The translations under genes and the position numbers were made by a program. Of a stretch of DNA of 64,000 bases, positions 27,396-36,558 are shown in pieces; the first letter of the stretch is position 1; the number at the start of each line of letters is the position of its first letter. Origin of the DNA: Streptomyces cynarae (GTDB taxonomy: Bacteria; Actinomycetota; Actinomycetes; Streptomycetales; Streptomycetaceae); NCBI RefSeq assembly GCF_025642135.1, contig NZ_CP106793.1:8958001-9022000 (forward strand), written 5' to 3'. The notes under the pieces are model-generated. The model worked only from the letters and a program-made list of their open reading frames with translations. It was not told the DNA's origin and did not search any database.

Positions 27396-28020
27396 CGCCC
27401 AGTGACGTCCTCTTGGGGGAGAGTGGAGTTGCCCCTGGAGACACCGTGCGTGAGACCACTGCGAGCATCTCCATGCTCACAGGAGCCGTCGTGGTGAGCA
27501 AGACCTCCTGGGGGCGGGCCCTGCGTGCAGGCTGCGCACGCAGGGCCGCGCTGGCCGCGGGCACCATGGACGACAACCAGCGACGCTCCCAACGGGCGAC
27601 CGGCTGCGCACCGTTCTGAGGCCCGGTGAGCGGGCCGCGGCGCCGTGGAGACCCGCGGTGGTCGGCGCAATACCTGGTCACGCTCGACGACACCTGCAGC
27701 GGCGATGCTGAGTACACCACCGATGTGCCGCGCGACCGCGCCACGCGGTCGGCAGAACACGCGGATGCCACCCGTGTATGGCTCGCAGGGTTGTTGCGAC
27801 CGGCGGCTGACCACCGTTCAGGAAGCGCTCCCAGAAGGCGACGGTGGTTTGAACCTTGTGTGTGCGATGTGTCACTCGTGACGTGATTTACAGGACTGAA
27901 ACACAGAGGTCTTCCCTGCAAGCAAGAAAACCTCCAGAGTGATCGCCACGGAATCCGCTTTCCGTATGGCAGAAGTTCCTTCGGGCTTCTGTGAGTCCAT
28001 CGTCCCCTCTAGGAGTGCTC
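27396..28020. other. intergenic, nothing recognised
   Basis: About 620 bases with no supported gene. It contains the promoter side of the symporter gene; AGGAG at 28011-28015 is that gene's ribosome site. Confidence 0.4.
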
Positions 28021-29409
28021 GTGACGGAGTCCGCACCCTCCCTGCCGCGACGCGTCGCACGCATACTGCGTACCTCTCTCTTCGCGCAGGTCGCCTGCGC
28101 CCTCGTGCTCGGCATAGTGGTCGGAATGTTGTGGCCGGACACGGCCACGGCTCTCCAGCCGCTCGGCGACGGTTTCACCAGGCTCATCGAGACGGTGATC
28201 TCGCCGCTCGTGTTCTGTGTCGTGGTCGTCGGCATCGCCAAGGCGGGCGATCTGAAGGCCTGCGGCCGGATCGGACTGAAGGCCCTGATCTGGTTCGAGG
28301 TCGCGTCCACGGCCGCGCTGGTGATCGGACTGGTCGCCGCCAACGTCGTCGGGCCGGGCTCCGGCATGCACGTCGACCCGTCCAAGCTCGACGCGTCGGC
28401 CATCGACAAGCAGACGCACGGCGGTGCGTTGCCGTCGGCGGCCGAGTTCATCCTGAACGCCCTGCCGCAGAGTTTCCTCGGCGCCTTCGCCGACAACGCG
28501 CTGCTGCAAGTGCTCGTGCTGGCCTGCCTGGTGGGCGCGGCGCTGCTTCACCTCGGCCACACCAAGGTGCCCAAGGTCCTGCCCGCCATCGAACAGGCGC
28601 AGGACGTCATCTTCGCGATCGTCGGCTTCGTCATGCGTCTGGCGCCGCTCGCCGTGTTCGGTGCGATGGCTCACCTGGTGGGGCAGTACGGGCTCGGCGT
28701 GATGAAGACGTACGCCAAGCTCATCGTGCTGTGCTATGCGGCAGCGGCACTCTTCCTCGTGCTGCTCGCCGTGGCACTGAGAGTGGTCACGGGGCTGAGC
28801 CTGTGGAAGTTCGTCCGGTACATCCGTGAGGAGGTGCTTCTGGCCCTCGGCACCGCCTCCACCGAGTCCGTCATGCCGCGCGTGATGCAGAAGCTGCGCC
28901 GCGCCGGCGCGCGCGACGACGCGGTGGGCCTGGTACTGCCCACGGGGTACTCCTTCAACCTCGACGGTGCCTCGCTCTACCTGTCCATTGGCACCCTGTT
29001 CATCGCCCAGGCGGTGGGGGTGCACCTCAGCCTGAGCCAGCAGATCACCGTGGTGCTGGTGCTCATGCTGACCAGCAAGGGAATGGCCGGCGTGCCCGGT
29101 TCGGCCTTCCTGGCCCTGTCCGCGACCGCGTCGGCCCTCGGCGTCCTCCCGGCCGGTGCCGTCGCCCTGCTGCTCGGCGTCGACCGCATCATGGACTCGA
29201 TGCGCGTCGTCACCAACCTGCTGGGCAACTGCGTCGCCGTCTTCGCGGTGTCCCGTTGGGAGGGCGCACTGGACGCCGTGCGGGCGAAGAAGGCCCTGAA
29301 CGGCGAGACCGTCTGTACGGCGAAGCCAGAGGAGTCGGAAGCAGCAGCCGCGCCGATGGCGGAGATCCCCGCCCAGCCGGTCAAGGAGCCCGCGCCCGAG
29401 GTGGGCTGA
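28021..29409 (+). CDS. dicarboxylate/cation symporter (DctA-type, DAACS family)
   Basis: The start is GTG 28021, five bases after AGGAG. The 462 residues carry the glutamate/aspartate-type transporter fold with eight hydrophobic segments. The serine-rich reentrant loop appears as LALGTASTESVMPRVMQKL, and HP2/TM7 appears as LPTGYSFNLDGASLYLSIG, VLMLTSKGMAGVPGSAFLAL and DRIMDSMRVVTNLLGNC. These match the C4-dicarboxylate (succinate, fumarate, malate) branch. The C-terminal tail of about 40 residues is low-complexity and longer than in E. coli DctA. It is a single gene with IS debris on both sides. Confidence 0.92.
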   Translation: MTESAPSLPRRVARILRTSLFAQVACALVLGIVVGMLWPDTATALQPLGDGFTRLIETVISPLVFCVVVVGIAKAGDLKACGRIGLKALIWFEVASTAALVIGLVAANVVGPGSGMHVDPSKLDASAIDKQTHGGALPSAAEFILNALPQSFLGAFADNALLQVLVLACLVGAALLHLGHTKVPKVLPAIEQAQDVIFAIVGFVMRLAPLAVFGAMAHLVGQYGLGVMKTYAKLIVLCYAAAALFLVLLAVALRVVTGLSLWKFVRYIREEVLLALGTASTESVMPRVMQKLRRAGARDDAVGLVLPTGYSFNLDGASLYLSIGTLFIAQAVGVHLSLSQQITVVLVLMLTSKGMAGVPGSAFLALSATASALGVLPAGAVALLLGVDRIMDSMRVVTNLLGNCVAVFAVSRWEGALDAVRAKKALNGETVCTAKPEESEAAAAPMAEIPAQPVKEPAPEVG

Positions 29410-29499
29410 CGCAACGACACCGACGGGCGCTCTCGCTCCGGAGGTACGGAGTGGTGGCCGCGGCCCGTCATGTGCTTTCCCCCGTAGTGTGGGACGTCA

Positions 29500-29640
29500 G
29501 CACCGACGCTGAGCTTGTTCCGCTTTGACGGACACCTTCGGTGTGGTGGTCGGGCCGCCAGGACGGTTTCGTGGTCGGCGGGGCTGCGATAGTCGAGGCT
29601 GCTGTGCAGCCGGTGCAAGTGCTCGAAGATCCACTTGATC
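29500..29640 (-). pseudogene. IS3-family OrfB C-terminal fragment
   Basis: The minus strand reads IKWIFEHLHRLHSSLDYRSP followed by ADHE, the end of an IS3-type integrase (normally a YIEVFYNRRRLHSALGY-SP pattern). Only about 45 codons remain. It joins head-to-head with an IS5 fragment at about 29640. Confidence 0.65.
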
Positions 29641-30031
29641 ACCGAGCGGACCGGTCTGCCCCTGTCCGTCGGTATCTCGGGCGCCAACGTGCACGACAGC
29701 CAGGCCCTCATCCCGCTTGCAGGGCGTCCTGCCGATCCGCTCCCGGCGCGGCCGGCGGCGACGCAGACCGGGCAAGCTCCACCGCGACAAGGGTTACGAC
29801 TACGACCCCTGCGGCGATGGTCACGCGCCCGCAGGATCACGCCCCGGATCGCCCGCAAGGGAACCGACTCCGGCCAACGGCTGGCCGGCGCCGTTAGAGC
29901 ATCGAACGCACCATGGCCTGGCTCGTCGGCTGCCGCCGCCTCCAACGCCGCTATGAGCGCAGGGCCGAGCACTTCCTCGCCTTCACGAGCATCGCCTGCA
30001 CCCTCATATGTTATCGGCGGCTCGTCTGCTG
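29638..30031 (+). pseudogene. IS5-family transposase C-terminal fragment
   Basis: Pieces in changing frames read TERTGLPLSVGISGANVHDS, PIRSRRGRRRRRPGKLHRDK and GYDYD, ITPRIARKGTDS, HHGLARRLPPP-like debris and HFLAFTSIACTLICYRRL at the end. In order these are the C-terminal half of an IS5 (ISL2-like) transposase. At least three frameshifts are needed, and the N-terminal half is replaced by the IS3 fragment. Confidence 0.75.
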
Positions 30032-30231
30032 ATGTGGGCCTGCAGCAGTTTCACGGCCAGGTCGTGGCCGTAGTGATTGGCCATGTCCATGGGGGTGTGG
30101 CCGTCTGGGTCTGCGAGCTAAGGATCAGCCCCGAAGGCCAGCAGCACGGCCGTGCTGTGCACAGTCAACGGCTGCCCGCTCTGCAGGAAGCCGTCACCCT
30201 CGATGTCGATTGCGTGCGTCAGCAGTGTCAT
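30004..30231 (-). pseudogene. ankyrin-repeat protein fragment
   Basis: The minus strand from ATG 30231 reads MTLLTHAIDIEGDG and HSTAVLLAFGADP. An in-frame TAG follows, then LADPDGHTPMDMANHYGHDL and AVKLLQAH, a clear ankyrin repeat. The 5' end meets the terminus of the element at 30241, and the 3' end runs into the IS5 remnant, which supplies the apparent stop. Nothing can be said about the original function. Confidence 0.65.
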
Positions 30232-30240
30232 GTTGCTGAA

Positions 30241-31803
30241 AGCTTGGCGTTTATCCTCGGCGGGCTTCGTGTTCTGCGTTTGACCGTCTTGCCGACGTCG
30301 TGGTGTCTGGCTTGGTGTTTGTTCTTCGAGCCGGGCGGCCGTCCGGGGACTGGGCGGGATGGTTTTGGTGCGGCTGCCGGGCTGGCAGCGGTCGCGCGGA
30401 TGTTGCGAAACCCGCGGCGGGCGCGGGCGGGAGTGAGGCGGCGGGGTTCGGTGCGGTGTTCCCAGGGGCGGCGGAGGTCCTCGGCGAGGGGGCGGGCGAG
30501 ACGCAGCTGTGTATGGGCGGCGATGATCAGCCAGGTCCACACGTCAGCGGTGTCGGCAAGGCGGATCTTTGGGCGTGTCCAGCCGAGTGTCTGCTTCATC
30601 AGCCGGAAGGTGTGTTCCAGGTGAAGCGGCGGAGGAACGCATGCCACCAGCGGTCGACATCCGTGCTGGTGGCGCCGGGGGCCGAGCACCACAGCCATAG
30701 GGGTTTCGGGTGGCGGTCGCCCGGCAGCCGTCCGACCTTCAGACGGAGCAACGAGCCGTGCAGGACAGGCAGTTCATCCTTCGCGTGTTCCAGCCAGGGG
30801 CCGCGGTGGGTGAGTCTGGGGTGCTTCCGGTCCCAGGCCATGGTCTCGGCGGTGCCGTAGCGGGTGGTGTCCGTGGACGTTGTCACCTCGGGGTGTGCCA
30901 GGTCTCGGGCCGGGCCAGGGCGAGGACACCGCCGTGCCGACGCGAGCGCCCGCCTCTGGGGCCAAAACGGGGCGGGCCAGGGTCGCGGAGCATGACGCGG
31001 TCGGAGCGCAGGCGCCCGAGCAGCATCACTGGCAGGTCCGCCAGCACGTGGGAGAGGTAGGCGACGTCGTAGCCGGAGTCCATCACGATCAGAATCTCGG
31101 GATCTCCTGGCTCCCACTGCCCCGCGTGGATCAACCGCTTTACAGCGCCGTGGAGTTGGGCTGCTGTGGCGGCGGTCGCGTCGTCGGTGGGCCCAAGGCG
31201 CACGGCGTCCAACAGCGCGCACCAGGAGGTACGGCCCGTTTCCAGGGCAGCGACGAAGGAGTACGGCCAGCCCGGCACGAACTGGTCCCTACTGCGGGCG
31301 CCGCGTCCGTAGACGTGGCAGAACAGCCGGTCGTCGCTGGTGGGGACATCGGGGCGGAGCCCGTTGCTCACATCCACGGCCACCACGACACGTCCGTCGG
31401 CCGCCTTCGGCAGCGGCAAGCCGGCCAGCGCGCGGCGCAACCGTGCCGGCTCCGCCCGGCCCCGGTCCATCGCCGCGTACAGGCGCCGTGCACACGCCGG
31501 TGCTCGACCGCCAGCGACAACTCGACCAGCGTCTTCACCGGCCCGTCCGCACAAGCACCGCGTCCGTGAGCTCGAAGAGCGCATCCGCCCGGGCGTAAAG
31601 GCAGTCGTAGACTCGACCCGAAAGCGGGACAACACGCTCGATGCCTGGCCTGCGGACCCAGGGACGGGAGACTCATACGCAGCGGCCGTTCTCTCGGGCT
31701 TCGTTACTCGACATCTCGAAGCGTGGAGAACGGCCGCCTCCGCTGTCCCTGGAAGAACCACAGATCAGCAGGTCGGGTGACAGGCGAGGATAAACGCCAA
31801 GCT
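30241..31803 (-). mobile_element. insertion sequence with 19-bp perfect terminal repeats
   Basis: AGCTTGGCGTTTATCCTCG at 30241-30259 is repeated exactly, inverted, at 31785-31803. The 1,563-bp interval is filled by one decayed transposase on the minus strand. No target duplication is visible. The left end abuts an ankyrin gene fragment, and the right end overlaps the stop codon of the adjacent GH43 gene. Confidence 0.8.
30262..31690 (-). pseudogene. DDE transposase of an unclassified actinobacterial group, frameshifted
   Basis: Successive frames read ADGPVKTLVELSLAVEHRR; ARLRRALAGLPLPKAADGRV with VVAVDVSN (first Asp); DRLFCHVYGRG and PGWPYSFVAALETGRTSW; LIVMDSGYDVAYLSHVLADL (second Asp); TRYGTAETMAWDRKHPRLTH; and LEHTFRLMKQTLGWTRPKIR with Glu. 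They end in the basic tail RPVPGRPPGSKNKHQ...DVGKTVKRR. Three or more frameshifts separate these blocks, so no active enzyme can be made. I believe NCBI groups such proteins as NF041680 putative transposases. Confidence 0.8.
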
Positions 31804-33179
31804 CAGTACCAGACGGAGAACGTGGCGTCGGCTCTGCCGGTGGTGTTGGAGATCGGGTCGATGCGCAGCACGTAGTCGTAGTGCCGGATGTAGCGGTCCG
31901 GGTAGTTGTGCGAGCGGAACGACGACCAGGACGGGTCGGCGAGCCCGGCCGTCTTGTGGAAGGTGGCGTCCTGGGCGAACTTCGCGGTGCCGTCGTTGGC
32001 GTCCAGTCGCAGCTGGAAGTAGGCGTGCCGCAGGTAGCGGGTCGGGTCGGTGACGGACTGGAAGGAGACGCCGGAGGAGTCGGCCAGCCCCGGCACCACC
32101 TTCCATTGCGAGTCGATGTAGGGGTCGAAGGGGTACGGGTCGATGCGGCCGATGCTGTCGGCCTGCCGCCAGAATCTGTCCGGGAAGTTGTAGGACTTCA
32201 GCCGGTTCCAGGCCGGCTTTCCCCACCGAGCGACCATGTTGTCGTACACCGTCTGGGGAATCTGCTTGATGTCGGCGTGCTTGGAGTTCAGCGGCTGGGT
32301 GTAGACACGCCGGTCGGTGGCGGTCCAGGTGCCGGTGGAGAGGTCGCTGGTCTGCCAGGTGTAGAACAGCGCGTTGGCGTCGCCCCACAGGTACCAGGTG
32401 CCGGCGGCCTGGGCGAGGATCGGGCCCTCGATGCCTCCCTGAGGCGCCAGGCCCGAGGTGAACTGGGTGAAGCTGCCGGGATTGAGCGAGGTGGACTTCG
32501 CACCCGTGAGGCTGTTGTGGCCTTTGTAGTACAGGTAGTTGACGCCGTTCACGTCCTTCGCCAGGGTGCCGTCGATGACGTCGTAGCCCGGGTCGAAGAA
32601 GACCTGCGGTGCCGTCACCGTCTGGAAGTCCGTGGTGTAGTTCACCATGATCACGTTGTGGCCGCTGCTGTTCACGGCCGAGTAGAGGATGGCGTACTGG
32701 CCGCGGGAGGCGTCCCAGAAGGCGTCGGGCGCCCAGGTGTGGGTGGCCATGTCGTACAGTTTCAGCAGGCGGTAGTTGTCGAAGGAGCGCAGGTCGGCGG
32801 AGTCCCAGACGTGGATGTACGGGCTCTTCTTGGTCCAGTCGGTGCCCTTCAGGTTGGTCGCCATGACGACGTAGGTGCCGTCCTGCTTGGGCAGGATGAC
32901 GGGGTCGCGCAGACCGCCGTCGCCGGCGGTCGGGGTCACGACGGGGTTGTTCTGGTTCAGCGGCATCCATTGCAGCGCGTCGGTGCTGACGGCGAGGTGC
33001 AGGCCGTAGTCCGTACCGAGGTTTCTCGGTGACTGGGTGAAGTAGGCCATGACGAACGGGGAGGCCGTCGCGGCGCTCGCGGACCGGCTGCCGACGGTCA
33101 GCGCACCCGTCATGGACAGCGGCACGGCCGCGGCCATGCCGAGGAACAGCCGGCGCGACGGGAGGGGGGTTGCGCTCAT
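31803..33179 (-). CDS. secreted GH43 arabinanase/arabinofuranosidase with CBM42
   Basis: ATG 33179 follows GGAGG. The 458 residues begin with a Tat signal (SRRLFLGMAAAVP, Arg9-Arg10). A five-bladed GH43-like beta-propeller (about 42-320) has GGLRDPVILPKQDGTYVVMA, HTWAPDAFWDASRGQYAILY and GGIEGPILAQAAGTWYLWGD carrying acidic catalytic candidates. A C-terminal AbfB/CBM42 domain (about 326-458) has three repeats such as SYNFPDRFWRQ and SHNYPDRYIRHYDY. The same layout is known for an exo-1,5-alpha-L-arabinofuranosidase of Streptomyces avermitilis. It acts outside the cell on arabinan side chains. The stop codon lies inside the terminal repeat of the adjacent insertion sequence. Confidence 0.88.
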   Translation of the reverse strand: MSATPLPSRRLFLGMAAAVPLSMTGALTVGSRSASAATASPFVMAYFTQSPRNLGTDYGLHLAVSTDALQWMPLNQNNPVVTPTAGDGGLRDPVILPKQDGTYVVMATNLKGTDWTKKSPYIHVWDSADLRSFDNYRLLKLYDMATHTWAPDAFWDASRGQYAILYSAVNSSGHNVIMVNYTTDFQTVTAPQVFFDPGYDVIDGTLAKDVNGVNYLYYKGHNSLTGAKSTSLNPGSFTQFTSGLAPQGGIEGPILAQAAGTWYLWGDANALFYTWQTSDLSTGTWTATDRRVYTQPLNSKHADIKQIPQTVYDNMVARWGKPAWNRLKSYNFPDRFWRQADSIGRIDPYPFDPYIDSQWKVVPGLADSSGVSFQSVTDPTRYLRHAYFQLRLDANDGTAKFAQDATFHKTAGLADPSWSSFRSHNYPDRYIRHYDYVLRIDPISNTTGRADATFSVWY

Positions 33180-33219
33180 CTGGTGCCTCCGGGGCGTAGG
33201 AAGGTGCGGGCGGATCCAG

Positions 33220-33257
33220 AACCTGTGGGCGGCCCGGCCCGGAGCCGCCCACAGGTT
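33220..33257 (-). terminator. strong hairpin terminator of the GH54 gene
   Basis: Perfect 14-bp stem AACCTGTGGGCGGC / GCCGCCCACAGGTT with a 10-base loop, 10 bases past the GH54 stop and before the next gene's ribosome site. It separates the two transcripts. Confidence 0.8.
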
Positions 33258-33267
33258 CGGTCCCTCG

Positions 33268-34836
33268 TCAGTTCCAGGGAGCCGCGGTGAGCCAGCTGGT
33301 GTCCTGGGCCCACGACGTCGTGTTGTCCCAGGCGTTGGTGCCGCCGTTGCTGGCGATGTAGGCCGTGTAGTTGTAGTGGCGGAGGTACTTGGTCGGGAAG
33401 TTGACGGACTGGAAGGAGGTGCCGACGCCGCTGTTGCCCGCGGTGGGGCAGAAGGTGGCGTCCTTCGCGAACGAGCTGCCGCCGTTGTCCGTGTTCAGGT
33501 AGAGCTGGTAGTTGGAGTGGCGTAGGAACTGGCCCGGCTTGTCGGCGGACTCGAAGGACAGGCAGGAGGTGTTGGCCAGTCCGGCCCGGACGATCCAGGT
33601 GGCGTTGGCCTTGTCGGTGGCCGAGCTGGTGGAGTTGACGCTGGAGATGACGACCTTGGTGTCGGCGCTGTTGTGGCGCAGGTAGTGGGAGGTGCAGCAG
33701 GGCGCGGTGGTGGCCTGCAGGGAGATCCGGGAGCCGGGGGTGAGGGTTCCGGTGCTGGTCGAGCCGCTGTTGTAGCCGGAGGCGGTGATGTTGGCCTGGA
33801 CGGCGTTCTCGGTGGCGTCCGAGGGGTAGCCCTGGGTCATGACGCCTTCGTAGAAGGTGCCTTGGCCGGTGTTGCTGTTGTCACCGCCGATGCCGAGGAT
33901 GATCGCGCCCTGCTTCTTCATCGGGTTGTAGCCGCCGACGGTGGGGCGTATGCCGTCGTAGAAGGTGGACAGACTGCCCGACTGGGCGTTGCCGCCGCGG
34001 ATGGCCCAGTGGTTCGGGCCGCCCTTGACGATGGCGGTCGTGAACCGGTGGTTGATGGTCGGGTCGCCCGCGTTCAAGCCGCGGTTGACCCCGGAGAACA
34101 GGCCGTTCTCCAAGTCGGCCATGATCCAGGGGCCGGTGCCGCTGCCGGAGCCCCAGCCCGTGCTGGTGCCGAAGTAGATGGCTTCCATGGTGCCGTTGCC
34201 GTCGTCGTTGCCAGTCGTCTCGGCGTTGCCGTAGTCGAAGCAGCAGCCGCCGTTGACGTGCGTGCCGTCGAAGATGGCGTACATGCCCTCGGGCTGGTCG
34301 CCGGTGGCGATGCCGTTGGTGTTGTTGTTGCGGTAGCCGGTGCCGGGGGCCACGTAGACGCCGTACGCCTTGTGCCCGCCGACCGTGACCGGCGCCTCGA
34401 AGGCGTTGGCCAGGTTGTCGTTCCCGTTCTCCGCCGGACCGGGCCAGTAGCCCTTGAGCGCCTGGGTGAGGTTGTTGTGCTTGGGTGACTGGTCGTAGAT
34501 GACGGTGATGACACAGCTGGTGTTCGCGCAGAAGGAGTCCTGCTGCGCGGCGTCGGCGTATCCGCCCGCGCTCAGCAGGCCGATGTCCTTGGTCGCGTTG
34601 TCGGAGGCGCGCTTGACCTGGTACAGCGGGCCGTTGTACGCCCTGTACAGGGCGCGGGTGGTGCTGTGCGCGGCGACGCAGGGGGTGCCGCCCGCAGCGT
34701 AGATGTCGCACGGCCCCTCGGTGGCGGCCTGCGAGGGGGCGGCCGTGGCGGTGAGCAGACCGGCGGCGAGCGCGGCGGTGGCACCGGCCGCGAGCAGCGC
34801 GCGTCTGACGCGGCGTATCCACGGTGGCTTGAACAT
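33268..34836 (-). CDS. abfB: GH54 alpha-L-arabinofuranosidase with CBM42
   Basis: ATG 34836 follows GAAGGAG. The 522 residues have a signal peptide (about 1-37, ending PSQAA), a GH54 catalytic domain (about 40-362) and a CBM42/AbfB domain (365-522). The vicinal disulfide Cys198-Cys199 (NGGCCFDYG), Trp228, nucleophile Glu243 (ADLENGLFSG) and acid/base Asp319 (GIGGDNSN) keep exactly the spacing of Cys176/177, Trp206, Glu221 and Asp297 in Aspergillus kawachii AkAbfB. It should release L-arabinose from arabinoxylan and arabinan outside the cell. It is flanked by GH43-CBM42 genes on the same strand. Confidence 0.95.
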   Translation of the reverse strand: MFKPPWIRRVRRALLAAGATAALAAGLLTATAAPSQAATEGPCDIYAAGGTPCVAAHSTTRALYRAYNGPLYQVKRASDNATKDIGLLSAGGYADAAQQDSFCANTSCVITVIYDQSPKHNNLTQALKGYWPGPAENGNDNLANAFEAPVTVGGHKAYGVYVAPGTGYRNNNTNGIATGDQPEGMYAIFDGTHVNGGCCFDYGNAETTGNDDGNGTMEAIYFGTSTGWGSGSGTGPWIMADLENGLFSGVNRGLNAGDPTINHRFTTAIVKGGPNHWAIRGGNAQSGSLSTFYDGIRPTVGGYNPMKKQGAIILGIGGDNSNTGQGTFYEGVMTQGYPSDATENAVQANITASGYNSGSTSTGTLTPGSRISLQATTAPCCTSHYLRHNSADTKVVISSVNSTSSATDKANATWIVRAGLANTSCLSFESADKPGQFLRHSNYQLYLNTDNGGSSFAKDATFCPTAGNSGVGTSFQSVNFPTKYLRHYNYTAYIASNGGTNAWDNTTSWAQDTSWLTAAPWN

Positions 34837-35130
34837 GAAGGGCTCCTTCACAGGATGGGGTGAGGGTGGGCGTCGACGAACCCGGGTGTCCGGCTGTGCG
34901 GACGGTGCGGGTCGCGTCGAAGCTTCCGTTGCCGGTGCGGCTTCGGCCGTTGTCGGCACCGGAGGCGGGGCGGGCTGCTGGTCAGCTCCGAGGGATGGCG
35001 GCGAACCGGCTGGTGCCCTGGCACCACGGTGGGTGTGGTGTCACAGCCGCTGTACCGCCGTTGCCTGTGTGGTGGACGGTCGGGTGCCGGAGCTCTCCGC
35101 GGAGGCGCCGGCACCCCTGTCGGTGTCGGG
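34837..35130. other. intergenic region between GH43 and GH54 genes
   Basis: About 290 bases. It holds the GH54 ribosome site and imperfect GC hairpins around 34927-34965, possibly a terminator for the upstream GH43 gene. Nothing else was seen. Confidence 0.35.
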
Positions 35131-36558
35131 TCAGCTCGTCACGCGGAAGGTGGCGTCACTGCGTCCCGTCGCGGTGGTGATCGGGTCTAGCTTCAGGTAG
35201 TAGGCGTAGTGGCGGATGTAGCGGTCCGGGTGGTTGTACGACTGGAACGACGACCAGGTGGAGTCGGCGAGGCCGGCGACCTTGTTGAAGGTGGCGTCCG
35301 CGGCGAACTGGGCGCTGCCGTCGTTGCGGACCAGCTGGAAGTCGTAGTTGGCGTGGCGCAGGAAGTAGCCGGGGTAGTTGACCGACTCGAAGGAGACAGT
35401 TCCGGTGCCGGTCAGGCCGGGCCTGAGCCGGAACTGGGCGTCCTCGGCGGGGGTGACGGTGGGGTCGATGCGCACGTCGAAGTTGATCTGGCGCACGTAG
35501 CGGTCCGGGAAGTTGTACGACTGGAGCCGCTGGGCCGGGGTGTTGGGCCAGCGGGCGAGCACGCGGCTCTCCTCGGCCGCGGTGAGGGTCATGATCGCGC
35601 CGTGGCGCTTGGGGGTGCCGCCCATGTCGTAGCTGGTCGCGTCCTGAAGCCGATAGGTGCTGACGTCGAACGGGTTGGTCGTCAGGATCGGCCGGTATTC
35701 GCGTACGCCTTGCGGGTTGTTGTAGTCGATGTAGAGGGCCCACTCGTTGCGGTCCCTGAACTTCATCCACACCGGGCCTTCGACCACGTTGCCGGTGAGG
35801 CCGATGCTGGAGAGGTTGCCGAGGTTGGTCCACGTCCCCAGGATCGAGTTGCTGGCTTCGACGTTGTTCTGGCCGTCGCCGGAGACCCTCAGGTAGCGGT
35901 AGGGGCCGATGCCGGCGGGCACCTCGGTCATCTGGGTGTCGACGACCGGCGTGCTGCCGGGGGGGTCGATCCAGATCTGCGGGGTGGTGATGGTGCGGAA
36001 GTCCTTGGTGCGGGCGGAGTAGATGCGGTATTTGAAGATGCCGTTGACCGTGGCGTTCGTCGCCCAGTACAGGACGTAGTCGTTGGTCTCGGGGTTGAAG
36101 ATCGCCTCCGGTGCCCACGCGTTCTTTCCGCCGGGGATCAGTGTGGCGGCGCCGAGCAGCCACGGATCCGACCAGGTCACCAGGTCGGTCGACTCCCACA
36201 CCACGAAGTTGGGGCTGCCGTTGGTGTACGTGGAGCCGCAGCGGATGCACAGGTCGGTCGCGATGATCCAGTACTTGCTCCCGTCGGGAGAGCGCACCAG
36301 TGCGGGATCGCGCACCCCCTTCGTGCCGATCTTGGAGTTCAGGACCGGCGCTCCGCCGTTGAGGTCGTTCCAGTGCAGGCCGTCCGTGCTGTGCGCGAGG
36401 TACAGCATCTGCCCGGTCGCGGAGTCGCCGGTGAAATGCACCATCAGGTAGCCGGGGTCGGCGGCGGCCGCTCGCTGGGGTGCGGTGAGGGCCTGGCCCG
36501 TGAAGAGGAGACAGACGGCGAGCAATATCAACGTCAGCCGGGCGCGGAGCGCAGACAT
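35131..36558 (-). CDS. secreted GH43 arabinofuranosidase with CBM42
   Basis: ATG 36558 follows AGGAGA. The 475 residues have a Sec-type signal (about 1-33), then a GH43 propeller (about 35-335). Landmarks are DPGYLMVHFTGDS, IGTKGVRDPALVRSPDGSKY, NAWAPEAIFNPETNDYVLYW and GNVVEGPVWMKF with the likely general acid Glu. A CBM42 domain (about 340-475) has SYNFPDRYVRQ, NYPGYFLRHANYDF and NHPDRYIRHYAYY repeats. It shares the S. avermitilis exo-1,5-arabinofuranosidase layout and is closer to it at the N-terminus than the other GH43 protein here. The substrate would be arabinan or arabino-oligosaccharides outside the cell. It is first in a row of three minus-strand arabinan genes. Confidence 0.9.
   Translation of the reverse strand: MSALRARLTLILLAVCLLFTGQALTAPQRAAAADPGYLMVHFTGDSATGQMLYLAHSTDGLHWNDLNGGAPVLNSKIGTKGVRDPALVRSPDGSKYWIIATDLCIRCGSTYTNGSPNFVVWESTDLVTWSDPWLLGAATLIPGGKNAWAPEAIFNPETNDYVLYWATNATVNGIFKYRIYSARTKDFRTITTPQIWIDPPGSTPVVDTQMTEVPAGIGPYRYLRVSGDGQNNVEASNSILGTWTNLGNLSSIGLTGNVVEGPVWMKFRDRNEWALYIDYNNPQGVREYRPILTTNPFDVSTYRLQDATSYDMGGTPKRHGAIMTLTAAEESRVLARWPNTPAQRLQSYNFPDRYVRQINFDVRIDPTVTPAEDAQFRLRPGLTGTGTVSFESVNYPGYFLRHANYDFQLVRNDGSAQFAADATFNKVAGLADSTWSSFQSYNHPDRYIRHYAYYLKLDPITTATGRSDATFRVTS

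Noticed and set aside
27413-27619. Plus-strand ORF of 68 codons near the L,D-transpeptidase remnant
   Set aside because: No ribosome site or similarity; codon pattern is not clearly coding.
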